64,000 nucleotides of DNA from Defluviimonas sp. SAOS-178_SWC (GCF_039830135.1 NZ_CP156081.1:3582001-3646000), one strand, 5' to 3'. Positions 15,897 through 25,325 are shown, counted from the stretch's first letter. Notes: a model not told the origin generated them from the sequence alone. A program made the numbers and translations.

Positions 15897-17488
15897 AGCG
15901 GGCTCCTGTGCACCTCGCGCAGGGCCCACCCCCCCTCCTCCAGTGATTTGAGCATCGAGGAGCGGAGAGAGAACGCCATCGGGCAAAGCGGCACGACGAG
16001 GTAGTCGGCATTCTCGATCCCCGGAAGGCCGCCATAATACCAAGGCGCCGCCCCTTTCACGGTCTTGAAATCGCCGAACATCCAGTAGGCTGAATAAAGG
16101 TCCGTTCCCATCAGCGCGGAGCCGGAATAGCCCGCCGCCATCAGGTCGTCGGTCGCCAGTTCGAACCATGCGGAGATGCCGCCCTCAAGCTGGCATTCCG
16201 GAAGTTCCTCGCCGTTCAGGACGGGCACGTCCTCGCGCTTGGCGAATTCACGGTAGCTGGCGAAAGGGTCGCCCGGCTGGTCGTAGGGGCGTTTGAGGTT
16301 GGCGGTGTAGAGCCGCGAGGCGGGCGTCAGAACGTCGTCGGCAAGAGGCAACCGCGGCAGGAGCGGTACCACATCCGTCGTGTCGGAGGCCATGTGGCGC
16401 CAAGGGCTGAAGGCGAGGTTGATCGCTGACGGCGCGCCGAAGCAGAGGGCCGCCACCCCGGTAAAGGTCAGGGCCGCGCGCAGATCCCAGCCGCAGCCGT
16501 TGATGGTGCCCGGCTCCGGCCGCAGCACGAACGCGAACATCGCCAGCAGATACAGCCATTGCGGGTCGTTGCCGAAATTCTGGTAGGCGACGTAGAAGCA
16601 GCCTGGCATCAGCACCAGAAGCGTCAGCCCCTCGACCGACCGGCCCGCCTGACGGAGAAAGATCACCCCGGCGACCAGCGCGAGGCTGCCGCCCATGTAG
16701 AGCGGCGCAACGATCACGTCGATCAGGCTTTCGCCCGGCGCCTGCCGCGCGTCGCCGGTGGCGACGGTCAGCAAGTCCTGAAGGTAGGCAAGCCAGAAGT
16801 CCGTCCCCGCGAGAGCGGTGACGAAGGCCGCGACGGCAAGCCCCGCGATGGCGGCCGCCAGGATCATCACCCATTGCCGGCGCGCCAGGAGCGCCACCAG
16901 CACGCCGGGTGCAAAGGCCGCGAAGTAAGTGACCTTGGTCAGGACCAGAACCGCCATCCCGAGCCCGATCAATGCCCCGTCGAGCCAGGGCCTTGGCCGG
17001 TCCAGCGGCGCCAGCACCGCGAGCGGGATCGCGATATAGCTTACCGCCCACGCCCAGCGGTTGTAATGCATGGAAATCGACGTCGCGCTCTGTGCCTCGC
17101 CGTGCACGAGGGCGAGACAGAGAAGCATGACGAAGCCGCCATAGGCATAGGGCCAGATCCCGGTGAGCCGGCTCATCGCCACCCGCATCACCGGCAGGAA
17201 AAGCACGACGGCGACAAGGATCTGCGCATAGAAGATCGCATGGCCCAATCCCGCCCCCGCCTGGATGAAGACCGAGATCGGCGCAAGCGCCAGAATTCCG
17301 ATCGGCGTCATGAAATCGACATGCGGCCACTGCCCGTCGGCCATGCGCAACACAAGCTCTGCCAGATGCATCGTGTCGCCCTCGTGCTTGCCGAGATAGA
17401 AGGCGCCTTTCAGAAGCGGCGCGCCGCCGAGGATCAGCACGAGGGCCGCCATGAAGGCCGCCAGAACGGGGCTGCGGGGTCTGCTCAT
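15866..17488 (-). CDS. polytopic membrane protein, possible glycosyltransferase-like
   Basis: A 540-residue integral membrane protein with about ten hydrophobic segments in the first 350 residues and a soluble C-terminal domain of about 170 residues. The layout (a first luminal loop with GKHEGDTMHLAELVLRMADGQWPHVDFMTPIG after TM1) resembles the GT-C superfamily of lipid-linked sugar transferases, but I cannot name a family. The frame stays open far upstream on this strand; the ATG at 17488 is chosen because a hydrophobic N-terminus begins there and the rest overlaps the ATPase gene. It is convergent with tadV and divergent from the ATPase at 17633. Confidence 0.75.
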   Translation of the reverse strand: MSRPRSPVLAAFMAALVLILGGAPLLKGAFYLGKHEGDTMHLAELVLRMADGQWPHVDFMTPIGILALAPISVFIQAGAGLGHAIFYAQILVAVVLFLPVMRVAMSRLTGIWPYAYGGFVMLLCLALVHGEAQSATSISMHYNRWAWAVSYIAIPLAVLAPLDRPRPWLDGALIGLGMAVLVLTKVTYFAAFAPGVLVALLARRQWVMILAAAIAGLAVAAFVTALAGTDFWLAYLQDLLTVATGDARQAPGESLIDVIVAPLYMGGSLALVAGVIFLRQAGRSVEGLTLLVLMPGCFYVAYQNFGNDPQWLYLLAMFAFVLRPEPGTINGCGWDLRAALTFTGVAALCFGAPSAINLAFSPWRHMASDTTDVVPLLPRLPLADDVLTPASRLYTANLKRPYDQPGDPFASYREFAKREDVPVLNGEELPECQLEGGISAWFELATDDLMAAGYSGSALMGTDLYSAYWMFGDFKTVKGAAPWYYGGLPGIENADYLVVPLCPMAFSLRSSMLKSLEEGGWALREVHRSPLYILVEPIAP

Positions 17489-17632
17489 TAGGGCCTCTAG
17501 TCCAGAATTGTTTCCATTTTTTGGCCACAATAACCCGGCAGACTGCCGCTGTGAATCCCATGTCGGGTGGACGGGGCCGGAATGTGCCTTGCCCTGCCAC
17601 GCCCGACATCCGCCGAAGAAGGTTTGACCCCG

Positions 17633-18943
17633 ATGAACATGCAGGTGACCAACGTTATCGCGCCAACGCCGCCCCGCTCGATGACCGATACCGGCCTTTC
17701 GATCGTGATGATGCGCGATATCCTCCTCAAGACGATGTTCCGGATGAACCTCGAAACCGTCTCGGAGATTTCCCGGATCATCGCGTTGCCGATTCCGACG
17801 ACGCAGGAGCTCATCGACCTCGCGCGGAGCCAGAAGCTCCTCGAGGCGACGGGCACGCTCCACGCCAACTCGGGCGGCGAAATGGGGTATCAGCTTGCCG
17901 ATGCCGGCAAGGCGCGGGCGCTCGATGCGCTCAGCCAGTCCGAGTATTACGGCGCGATGCCGGTGCCGCTCGACGTCTACCGCGAGCAGGTCAAGAAGCA
18001 GTCGATCCGCAACGTCGCGCTGACCCGTCAGCAACTGACCGGCGCGATGGGCCACCTGATCCTGCCGGACGAACTTCTCGACCATCTCGGGCCCGCCGTC
18101 GGCGCGGGGCGCTCGATCCTCATGTACGGACCGCCGGGCAACGGCAAATCCTCGATCTCGAACGGGATCCGCGACGCGCTCGGCGACAAGATCTACATCC
18201 CGCGCGCCATCGAATATGCCGGTCAGGTCATCACCGTCTACGACCCGATCGTCCATTCGGCCGCCGAAGCCTCGGTCGACGACCCGAATGCGCTGCGCCG
18301 GTCCTCGAACCGCTTCGACAACCGCTATGTGCTTTGCGAGCGGCCGACGGTGATCACCGGCGGTGAACTGTCGCTCGACATGCTCGACCTCACCTACAAC
18401 CCGACGGCGCGGACCTATACCGCCTCGCTCCAGCTCAAGGCCACCGGCGGCGTCTTCATCATCGACGACCTTGGCCGCCAAGCCGAGCCGCCGCAGAAGA
18501 TCGTCAACCGCTGGATCGTTCCGCTCGAGGAAAACAAGGACATCCTCGCGCTCCAGTCGGGCGAGAAGTTCGAGGTGCCCTTCGACACGCTGGTGATCTT
18601 CTCCACCAACTTCCACCCGAACGAGATCTTCGACAAGGCGGCGCTTCGCCGGATCTTTTTCAAGATCAAGATCGACGGGCCGAACCAGGAAATGTTCCTG
18701 AAGATCTTCGCGATGGTGGCGAAGAAGAAGAAGATGCCGCTGAACGAAAAGGCGCTCCTGCACCTCCTGAAGGTCAAGTATCCGACGATCAGCAACGTCT
18801 ATGCGAACTACCAGCCGGTGTTCCTGATCGACCAGATGATCGCGATCTGCAACTTCGAGGGTATCCCCTACCAGATGACGCCGGAGTTGATCGACCGGGC
18901 CTGGGCCAACATGTTCGTCCGCGACGAAAAGATCGTGCATTGA
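17633..18943 (+). CDS. AAA-type ATPase adjacent to the Tad locus
   Basis: A 436-residue cytosolic ATPase. Residues 20-120 look like a winged-helix or helical domain. The ATPase core follows, with Walker A GPPGNGKSS (about residue 166) and Walker B GGVFIIDDLG. The region after it (EVPFDTLVIFSTNF, LRRIFFKIKI) resembles sensor 1 and the arginine-finger region. The start at 17633 follows GAAGAAGG; an in-frame start at 17567 lies in a stretch without coding character. No established function. It overlaps the following dehydrogenase by one base (TGATG), so the two proteins are probably made together. Confidence 0.8.
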   Translation: MNMQVTNVIAPTPPRSMTDTGLSIVMMRDILLKTMFRMNLETVSEISRIIALPIPTTQELIDLARSQKLLEATGTLHANSGGEMGYQLADAGKARALDALSQSEYYGAMPVPLDVYREQVKKQSIRNVALTRQQLTGAMGHLILPDELLDHLGPAVGAGRSILMYGPPGNGKSSISNGIRDALGDKIYIPRAIEYAGQVITVYDPIVHSAAEASVDDPNALRRSSNRFDNRYVLCERPTVITGGELSLDMLDLTYNPTARTYTASLQLKATGGVFIIDDLGRQAEPPQKIVNRWIVPLEENKDILALQSGEKFEVPFDTLVIFSTNFHPNEIFDKAALRRIFFKIKIDGPNQEMFLKIFAMVAKKKKMPLNEKALLHLLKVKYPTISNVYANYQPVFLIDQMIAICNFEGIPYQMTPELIDRAWANMFVRDEKIVH

Positions 18944-19734
18944 TGCGCGGGCTTGGGATTGCCGGTTCCGGAAGGGCGGCGCGCCCCTTCCTCTCGCGGC
19001 TTCAGGCTGCCGGTATCGGCGCGGCCAGCTTCGCTGTCCCGGGCTCCGGGGCCGGGCCGCTCGACCGGGACGGTTTCGCGCGCGGGCTGACGACGCTGAT
19101 CCTCGTGCCCGCGGACATCGCCGAGGCAGAGGCGCTCTTGTTCGAAGCGCAGGGCTTCGCCAAGCGCGTTCCCTCGCTCAAGACCGTCGTGATCGCCGCG
19201 ACGCTTTCCCCCCGCTATGTGCGGGCGCTCAGGGGACGCATCGCCGCAAGCATCGCGCTGGTCGACGCGCCCTATTCCGGCACGATGCGCGCGGCGGAAG
19301 AGGGGCGGCTGTCGTTCTTCCTCGGCGGCGGCAAGGACGAGATCGCCAGCCTCGCCCCGATATTCGGCCAGCTCGGCCACAAGGCGGCCCGCATGGGCGG
19401 TTTCGGGACAGCGATGGCGGCTAAGGTGATGAACGACTTCCTCGCCGCCTCCACGACCGCGATGACACGGATCGCGCTTGACTGGGCCGAGGCCCAAGGG
19501 ATCGAGGATGCGCAGCTTCTCGACATGACCGAGTGCCTCTTCTCGGGCCGAGCCCTGCCGGGCTGTGACATGGTTGACTACGGCGCCGGCTGTCTTGCCT
19601 CCGACGATTGCATTGCGACGCTGGTGAAAGAGGTCGAGTCCGCCCTCGACACGGCGCTTGCCGGCGCGCACCTGACGCCGCCCCGTGCGCTCGACGACGT
19701 TTTCCGCAGCATGAAGGCCCGGCCCCTGCACTGA
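18943..19734 (+). CDS. NAD(P)-dependent 3-hydroxyacid dehydrogenase-like protein (6PGDH fold)
   Basis: A 263-residue protein of the 3-hydroxyisobutyrate/6-phosphogluconate dehydrogenase superfamily. The N-terminal Rossmann region begins GLGIAGSGRAA, somewhat different from the standard GLGxMG. Then comes the substrate loop VDAPYSGTMRAAEEGRLSFFLGG, which matches the DAPVSGG region, and the catalytic-lysine motif GTAMAAKVMNDFL with the conserved Lys and Asn. It is shorter than typical family members (about 290). Substrate unknown. The ATG at 18943 overlaps the stop of the ATPase gene. Confidence 0.8.
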   Translation: MRGLGIAGSGRAARPFLSRLQAAGIGAASFAVPGSGAGPLDRDGFARGLTTLILVPADIAEAEALLFEAQGFAKRVPSLKTVVIAATLSPRYVRALRGRIAASIALVDAPYSGTMRAAEEGRLSFFLGGGKDEIASLAPIFGQLGHKAARMGGFGTAMAAKVMNDFLAASTTAMTRIALDWAEAQGIEDAQLLDMTECLFSGRALPGCDMVDYGAGCLASDDCIATLVKEVESALDTALAGAHLTPPRALDDVFRSMKARPLH

Positions 19735-19854
19735 CCTGCCTGCGGAGAGCACCGCGCCAACCGCCCGTCTCATTCGGGAAGTCGATCCCGGCGGCTTCCC
19801 GGAACACGGCGATTTCTGAGGCATGACGGGCGCAATCCGCATAGAGTGCCGGCC

Positions 19855-22257
19855 ATGCGTGCCCTCCCCGCCCCGTTTTCAGACTGGTTCTCTGCCCGTG
19901 GCTGGTCCATCCATCCGCATCAGCAGACGCTGCTCGACCGGGCGGCGGATCCCGCACTCCTCCTTATCGCGCCGACCGGCGGCGGTAAGACGCTGGCGGG
20001 GTTCCTGTCCTCTCTGGTCGAGCTTGCGGACGGGGCGCACAAGGGCCTTCACACGCTCTACATATCCCCCCTCAAGGCGCTCGCGGCCGATATCCGGCGC
20101 AACCTGACGGCGCCCGTCACCGAAATGAAGCTGCCGATCCGGATCGAGGACCGGACCGGCGATACCTCCTACACCAAACGCCGCCGCCAGCGCGCCGACC
20201 CGCCGCATATCCTTCTGACGACGCCTGAAAGCCTCGCCCTGCTTCTCAGCTACGAGGACGCACCGCGCATCTTCGCAGGCCTCAGCCGCGTGATCGTGGA
20301 CGAGGTCCACGCGCTTGCCGAGTCGAAGCGCGGCGACCAGTTGATGCTCGGCCTCGCGCGGCTCGACCGCCTCGCTCCGGGTCTGCGCCGCGTGGGACTG
20401 TCCGCGACCGTCGAGGATCCCGGTGCAATCGCCCGCTTCCTCGCCCGCCACCCGGACCGGTGCGAGATCGTTCATGCCGATCCTGGCCCCGACCCTGAGA
20501 TCGCCATGCTGGAAACGGAAACGCCGCCACCCTGGGCCGGCGGCGGCGGGCGCTACGCGATACCCGAAGTCCTGGCCGAGATCCGACGCCACAAGATCAC
20601 CCTGATCTTCCACAACACCCGCGCGCAGGCGGAACTTTTTTTCCGCGACCTCTGGCTCGCGAACGACGAGGGCCTGCCGATCGCCATCCACCACGGCTCG
20701 CTCGCCCGCGAGGCCCGTGAAAGGGTGGAAGCGGCGATGGTCGCCGGAGAGCTGCGCGCCGTCGTCTGCACCGGCTCACTCGATCTCGGGATCGACTGGG
20801 GCGACGTCGACCTTGTGATCCAGGTCGGCGCGCCGAAGAACGTCAAGCGGCTGGTGCAGCGGATCGGCCGGGCGAACCACCGCTACAACGCCCCGTCGAA
20901 GGCGCTTTTGGTGCCGGCGAACCGCTGGGAGGTGGTTGAATGCCAGGCCGCGCTTGACGCGGTGAAGGATCACGACCTCGACGGCGATCCGCGCGGGCCG
21001 GGGCCGCGCGACGTCCTGTGCCAGCACATCCTTATCGCCGCGTGCTCCGGCCCCGTCTCCGCCGACGAGATGTACCGCGAAGTGAGAAGCGCCGGCCCCT
21101 ATGCGGACCTGTCGCGCTCCGACTTCGATGCGTGCCTCGATTTTTGCGCGACCGGGGGCTACGCGCTCAAGGCCTACGACCGCTGGCAGCGGCTGATGCT
21201 CAGGAACGGCCGCTGGACCCTTCGTGACCCCCGCGCGGCGCGCGACATCCGCATGAACATCGGCACGATCACCGATGCCGAGATGGTCAAGGTCCGCTGG
21301 CAGAACCGCATGGGCGGCGCCCCCCTCGGCGAGGTCGAGGAAAGCTTCGCCTCGACGCTCACGCCCGGCGAAACCTTCCTGATCGGCGGTCAGGTCGTGC
21401 GCTTCATCGGCTTGCGCGAACTCGCCCTTGAAGTCGCCCCCGCACCGGGTCGCGAACCGAAGATCGCGGTCTATTCGGGCACCAAGTTTTCCACCTCGAC
21501 CCAGCTTTCGGAGCGTATCTTCAGGATGCTTCAGGCGCAAAGCTGGCCGAACCTTCCCGCCGCCACCGCCGAGTGGCTGAGCCTTCAGCGCGAGGTGTCG
21601 CGCCTGCCTGCGCGCGACCGGCTTCTGGTCGAAAGCTTTCCGGCCGAAGGGCGGGCGCATCTTTGCGTCTACGGCTTCATGGGCCGCGCCGCGCAGCAGA
21701 CGCTCGGTCTCCTCCTCACCCACCGGATGGAGGAGCTTGGCCTCAACCCCCTGGGCTTCGTCTCGACCGACTACGCGACGCTGATCTGGGGGCTCGACCC
21801 GGTCACCGATGCCGCAGCCCTTCTCGACCGCGAGGGCTTGCGCACCGGGCTCGGCACCTGGCTGGCCGGCAATGCGGTGATGAAACGCACCTTCCGCAAT
21901 GTCGCCCTCGTCGCGGGACTGATCGCCCGCAACCTGCCGGGCGCGCGGAAATCGGGCCGGCAGGCGACATTCTCGTCGGACATCCTGTATGACACGTTGC
22001 GGCGCTACGATCCTGACCACCTCCTGATGCAGGTCACGCGGGAAGAGGCGATGCGCGGGCTGGTGAATTTCGGGCGGATCGAGGCGATGCTCGACAGGGT
22101 GGGGGGCCGGATCGACCACCTCACCCTGCCCCGCGTCACGCCCCTGGCCGCGCCGCTCTTCCTCGAACACGGGCGGGTGCCGGTGGACGGCGCGGCGCGC
22201 GAGCGGCTTCTGGCCGAGACGGCGGAGCGGCTGATGGCCGAGGCGGGGCTCGGCTGA
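19855..22257 (+). CDS. ligase-associated DNA damage response DEXH box helicase (Lhr-type)
   Basis: An 800-residue superfamily 2 helicase with motif I APTGGGKT, motif II DEVHAL (DEVH box), motif III LSATV, motif IV/V region (FHNTRAQAE; GSLDLGIDWGDVD) and motif VI QRIGRANH. The C-terminal half is the DEAD/H-associated domain of Lhr-like proteins. This subfamily occurs in bacterial DNA-damage cassettes with a PdeM phosphoesterase, an exonuclease and an ATP-dependent ligase. Here only PdeM follows. A GTG at 19846 is in frame; the ATG at 19855 is chosen. Confidence 0.92.
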   Translation: MRALPAPFSDWFSARGWSIHPHQQTLLDRAADPALLLIAPTGGGKTLAGFLSSLVELADGAHKGLHTLYISPLKALAADIRRNLTAPVTEMKLPIRIEDRTGDTSYTKRRRQRADPPHILLTTPESLALLLSYEDAPRIFAGLSRVIVDEVHALAESKRGDQLMLGLARLDRLAPGLRRVGLSATVEDPGAIARFLARHPDRCEIVHADPGPDPEIAMLETETPPPWAGGGGRYAIPEVLAEIRRHKITLIFHNTRAQAELFFRDLWLANDEGLPIAIHHGSLAREARERVEAAMVAGELRAVVCTGSLDLGIDWGDVDLVIQVGAPKNVKRLVQRIGRANHRYNAPSKALLVPANRWEVVECQAALDAVKDHDLDGDPRGPGPRDVLCQHILIAACSGPVSADEMYREVRSAGPYADLSRSDFDACLDFCATGGYALKAYDRWQRLMLRNGRWTLRDPRAARDIRMNIGTITDAEMVKVRWQNRMGGAPLGEVEESFASTLTPGETFLIGGQVVRFIGLRELALEVAPAPGREPKIAVYSGTKFSTSTQLSERIFRMLQAQSWPNLPAATAEWLSLQREVSRLPARDRLLVESFPAEGRAHLCVYGFMGRAAQQTLGLLLTHRMEELGLNPLGFVSTDYATLIWGLDPVTDAAALLDREGLRTGLGTWLAGNAVMKRTFRNVALVAGLIARNLPGARKSGRQATFSSDILYDTLRRYDPDHLLMQVTREEAMRGLVNFGRIEAMLDRVGGRIDHLTLPRVTPLAAPLFLEHGRVPVDGAARERLLAETAERLMAEAGLG

Positions 22258-22267
22258 GGGTGCGGAT

Positions 22268-22336
22268 GAGGGGCGCTGCCCCTCTGCGGGCCGTGCGGCC
22301 CGCATTCACCCCGGGGTATTTGCCGAACAGAAGAAG
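22268..22336. repeat. double-hairpin intergenic repeat, copy A
   Basis: Two perfect hairpins back to back, GAGGGGC-GCT-GCCCCTC (22268-22284) and TGCGGGCC-GTGC-GGCCCGCA (22285-22304), followed by a tail that reads CCCCGGGGTATTTGCC and ends in ACAGAAGAAG. A related arrangement lies at 25326-25406 in the opposite orientation. Looks like a small interspersed repeat. Confidence 0.55.
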
Positions 22337-22379
22337 ACCGGGCGTTGCGTTTTTCACCGGCAAGGGGCAGGAACAAGCC

Positions 22380-23042
22380 ATGAACAGCTATGCCTTTTCC
22401 TTCGCCGGCGCCACACTTTCGGCCCTGCCATCCGGCGCGCTACACTGGCCGGCGGAAGCCTGCCTTGTCGTCTCGGATCTGCATCTCGGCCGGTCGGAGC
22501 GTTATGCGCGGCGCGCGGGGGCGCTTCTGCCGCCCTACGAGGTCGCCGACACGCTCGCCCGGCTCGACGCGGATATCGCGGCCACGAACCCACGTCTGGT
22601 GATCTGCCTTGGCGACTCGTTCGACGATCTCCAGGCCTCAGAGTTGGCGGAGGACGAAGCGCTCTGGCTTGCCCGCCTGATGGCCGGCCGACGCTGGGTC
22701 TGGGTCGAGGGCAATCACGATCCGGGGCCCGTCGGCCTTGGCGGCGAGCATCGCGCGGAGCTCGGGCATGGTCCGCTTTGGTTCCGCCATATCGCGGTCC
22801 CGGGGGGGCGCGCCGAGGTCTCGGGCCATTACCACCCGAAACTTCGGCTTGCGGGCCAGTCCCGACGCTGCTTTCTTGTCGGTGGCGAACGAGTGATCCT
22901 GCCGGCCTACGGCACCTATACCGGCGGTCTCGGCGCGACGGATCCGGCCCTCTGCGACCTGATGGGGTCGGGCACGGTGGCCGTTCTGACCGGAAAAGTG
23001 GCCCGCCCGGTGCCCGTGCCGGCGAAAGGGAGATGGGGATGA
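22380..23042 (+). CDS. pdeM: ligase-associated DNA damage response endonuclease PdeM
   Basis: A 220-residue calcineurin-like metallophosphoesterase. The metal-binding motifs are all present: DLHLGR, GDSFDD, GNHDPG and GHYHPK. It pairs with the upstream Lhr-type helicase, as in DNA-damage cassettes where PdeM is named. The frame is open upstream to 22260, but that part lies in the hairpin repeat; the ATG at 22380 follows AAGGGGCAGG and begins a normal N-terminus. It overlaps the next gene by four bases. Confidence 0.9.
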   Translation: MNSYAFSFAGATLSALPSGALHWPAEACLVVSDLHLGRSERYARRAGALLPPYEVADTLARLDADIAATNPRLVICLGDSFDDLQASELAEDEALWLARLMAGRRWVWVEGNHDPGPVGLGGEHRAELGHGPLWFRHIAVPGGRAEVSGHYHPKLRLAGQSRRCFLVGGERVILPAYGTYTGGLGATDPALCDLMGSGTVAVLTGKVARPVPVPAKGRWG

Positions 23043-23473
23043 ACAGTCAGGTTGACACCGCCCTTGCCGAGAAACTGCGCGCGAGTTTCGCCCGCCAGAG
23101 CCTGATGACGACCTTCGCCGCCGAACTGACGGCGATCCGGCCCGGCGAATGCGAGATCACGGCGCCGATCCTGGCGTTGGCCCGCCAGCAGCACGACGTC
23201 GGCCATGCCGGCCTGACCTTTGCCCTCGGTGACACGGCCGCCGGCTACGCAGCTCTGTCCCTCATGCCCGAGGATGCCGAAGTGATGACCGCCGAGATGA
23301 AGATCAACCTCATGGCGCCGGCAAGAGGCGACCGGCTGATCGCGACCGGCCGCGTCGTCAGGGCGGGACGCAGGCTCACCATCGTCACGGCCGAGGTCGA
23401 GGCCGAATCCGGCGGGCAGCGCAAGCTGGTCGCGCTTCTGCAGGGCACGATGGTGCCCGTCGCCCCGGCCTGA
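23039..23473 (+). CDS. PaaI-family hotdog thioesterase
   Basis: A 144-residue single hotdog-fold acyl-CoA thioesterase. The helix of the fold and the active-site loop are visible in QQHDVGHAGLTFALGDTAAGYAA (family motif HxGxxxxLxDxxxG). Substrate unknown; PaaI-type enzymes act on aromatic acyl-CoAs. The start at 23039 is preferred to the in-frame ATG at 23033 because AAAGGGAG is then properly spaced. It overlaps the end of pdeM by four bases. Confidence 0.87.
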   Translation: MNSQVDTALAEKLRASFARQSLMTTFAAELTAIRPGECEITAPILALARQQHDVGHAGLTFALGDTAAGYAALSLMPEDAEVMTAEMKINLMAPARGDRLIATGRVVRAGRRLTIVTAEVEAESGGQRKLVALLQGTMVPVAPA

Positions 23474-23475
23474 GA

Positions 23476-24366
23476 TCAGGCAGTGAGGCCTTCTGGTTCG
23501 TTGATTCCGTTTACGCGGCATGCGGCGGTGAGGGTGTTTGCGAGGAGGCAGGCGATGGTCATGGGGCCGACGCCTCCGGGGACGGGGGTGATGGCGCCGG
23601 CGACCTTGGCGCAGCTCTCGAAGTCGGCATCGCCGACGAGCTTCGTCTTGCCGTCCCGCTCGATGCGGTTGATGCCGACATCGATCACGGTGGCGCCTGG
23701 CTTGACCCAGTCGCCCTTGATCATCTCGGGCCGGCCGACGGCGGCGACGAGGATGTCGGCGCGGCGGCAGACCACGCCGAGGTCCTTCGTGCGGCTGTGC
23801 GCGATCGTCACCGTGCAGCTGTCGCCGAGAAGAAGCTGCGCCATCGGCTTGCCGACGATGTTCGAGCGGCCGACCACGACCGCGTCCATCCCGGCGAGCG
23901 ACCCGTGGTGGTCGCGCAGCATCATCAGACAGCCCAAGGGCGTGCAGGGCACCATCGACTTCTGCCCGGTGCCAAGAAGCCCGACATTCGAGATGTGGAA
24001 CCCGTCGACATCCTTCGCCGGGTCGATCGTGTTGATCACGAGGTCGGAGTTCAGGTGCTTCGGCAAGGGCAGCTGCACCAGGATCCCGTGCACCGCCGGA
24101 TCGGCGTTCAGCCGTGCGATCAGCGCCAGGAGATCGGCCTCCGAGGTCTCCGCCGGCAGCTTGTGCTCGTAGGAGTTCATCCCCGCCTCGACCGTCGACT
24201 TGCCCTTCGAGCGGACATAGACCTCGCTCGCCGGATCCTCGCCGACCAGAACCACCGCGAGGCCCGGCGTGATCCCGTTCTCTTCCTTCAGCCGCGCGAC
24301 ATGGGCCGCGACCTCGCCCCGCACCCTGGCCGCAAAGGCCTTGCCGTCGATGATCTTCGCACTCAT
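23476..24366 (-). CDS. folD: bifunctional methylenetetrahydrofolate dehydrogenase/methenyltetrahydrofolate cyclohydrolase FolD (canonical copy)
   Basis: A 296-residue cytosolic enzyme that interconverts 5,10-methylene-, 5,10-methenyl- and 10-formyl-tetrahydrofolate using NADP. The active-site residues fall at the E. coli positions: Y50 and K54 (VYVRSKGK), Q98 (VQLPLP) and D121 (KDVDGFH). The nucleotide-binding motif [12 protein letters not shown] is intact, and the C-terminal PGGVGPMT is present. The start ATG at 24366 gives the normal N-terminus (AKIIDGK); the frame continues upstream but that part is not FolD. It is the last gene of the fhs-folD2-folD operon, ten bases after the paralogue. 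Confidence 0.96.
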   Translation of the reverse strand: MSAKIIDGKAFAARVRGEVAAHVARLKEENGITPGLAVVLVGEDPASEVYVRSKGKSTVEAGMNSYEHKLPAETSEADLLALIARLNADPAVHGILVQLPLPKHLNSDLVINTIDPAKDVDGFHISNVGLLGTGQKSMVPCTPLGCLMMLRDHHGSLAGMDAVVVGRSNIVGKPMAQLLLGDSCTVTIAHSRTKDLGVVCRRADILVAAVGRPEMIKGDWVKPGATVIDVGINRIERDGKTKLVGDADFESCAKVAGAITPVPGGVGPMTIACLLANTLTAACRVNGINEPEGLTA

Positions 24367-24376
24367 TCCGATCTCC

Positions 24377-25267
24377 TCAATTCGCAATCGCATAGGCATC
24401 GCGGTACTGCGCCTTCTGCAGCCGCGTCGCAAGAACCGCATTCTTCATCAGCATCGCCACCGTGACCGGCCCGACGCCGCCCGGAACCGGCGTGATCCAG
24501 CCCGCCACCTCGGCGCAGCTGCCGTAATCGGCGTCACCCACCGTGCGCGGCCCCTCCGGCGTCTCGATCCGGTTGATGCCGATATCGATCAGCGCCGCGC
24601 CCGGTTGCAGCATCGCGCCGGTGACAAGGCCGGGCTTGCCCACCGCGACGAAGACCGCATCGGCCCGGCGCGAATGCACCGCCACCTGCCGCGTCATGTG
24701 ATGGCAGACCGTCACCGTCGCGCCCAGCCCCATCATCAGGAAGGCGATCGGCTTGCCGACGATCTCGGAATGGCCGATCACCGTCACGTCGAGCCCCTCG
24801 ATCTTCAGGGGGAGGGTCTTCAGGATCTCCACCGCCGCCACCGCCGTGCAAGGGCCGAGCGCCAGGTCGTTGTAGACGATATTGCCGATCGAGGCCGGGT
24901 GCATGCCCTCGACATCCTTCAGGGGATGGATGGCGCGCTGCAGCTCCTTCACTGGGATATGCGCCGGCAGCGGACGCTGGATGATGATGCCGTTCACGCG
25001 CGGATCGGCGTTCAGCCCGTGCAGGACCCCGGTCAGCTGCTCAAGCGAGATGTCGGGCGGATAGGTCCGCGCCTCGAAGGCCACACCGGCACCGTCGGCC
25101 TGCTTCTGCTGGTTGCGGACGTAAAGCTCCGCCGCCGCGACATCCCCGACCGAGATCGAGACGAGCCGCGGCGCCCAGCCCTCGCCCGAAAGGTGCGCCG
25201 CCTCCGCCGCGACCTCGGCCAGCATGCGCCGCGCAATCGCCCTGCCGTCGATGATCGTCGCACTCAT
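24377..25267 (-). CDS. FolD paralogue with altered active site
   Basis: A 296-residue FolD-family protein that aligns throughout with its neighbour but differs at catalytic positions: the lysine needed for cyclohydrolase is Gln53 (ELYVRNQQK), and the active-site Asp of KDVDG is Glu120 (KDVEGMH). Gln97 is kept (IIQRPLP). The NADP motif is [11 protein letters not shown] and the C-terminal PGGVGPVT is intact. Mutation of the equivalent lysine in characterised enzymes abolishes cyclohydrolase but can leave dehydrogenase, so I infer a monofunctional dehydrogenase or another folate function. The start ATG at 25267 gives the standard N-terminus; the frame runs on upstream across fhs as an antisense artefact. 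Confidence 0.9.
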   Translation of the reverse strand: MSATIIDGRAIARRMLAEVAAEAAHLSGEGWAPRLVSISVGDVAAAELYVRNQQKQADGAGVAFEARTYPPDISLEQLTGVLHGLNADPRVNGIIIQRPLPAHIPVKELQRAIHPLKDVEGMHPASIGNIVYNDLALGPCTAVAAVEILKTLPLKIEGLDVTVIGHSEIVGKPIAFLMMGLGATVTVCHHMTRQVAVHSRRADAVFVAVGKPGLVTGAMLQPGAALIDIGINRIETPEGPRTVGDADYGSCAEVAGWITPVPGGVGPVTVAMLMKNAVLATRLQKAQYRDAYAIAN

Positions 25268-25325
25268 CCGCCGCCGGTTCCCTTGTCCGCCAGGCCCGAC
25301 GCGCATCCGCCCCGGCCCTGCCTGC

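Noticed and set aside
17489..18940. Upstream extension of the membrane-protein frame on the minus strand, open across the ATPase gene.
   Set aside because: It is antisense to a gene with clear AAA motifs; a hydrophobic N-terminus begins at 17488. Long antisense frames are common at this GC content.
19421..19957. Minus-strand frame between the dehydrogenase and helicase genes with a plausible-looking stretch.
   Set aside because: Overlaps two supported plus-strand genes, no ribosome binding site and no recognisable domain.
20776..22305. 509-codon minus-strand frame across the DEXH helicase.
   Set aside because: Antisense artefact of codon bias; the plus-strand product has all helicase motifs.
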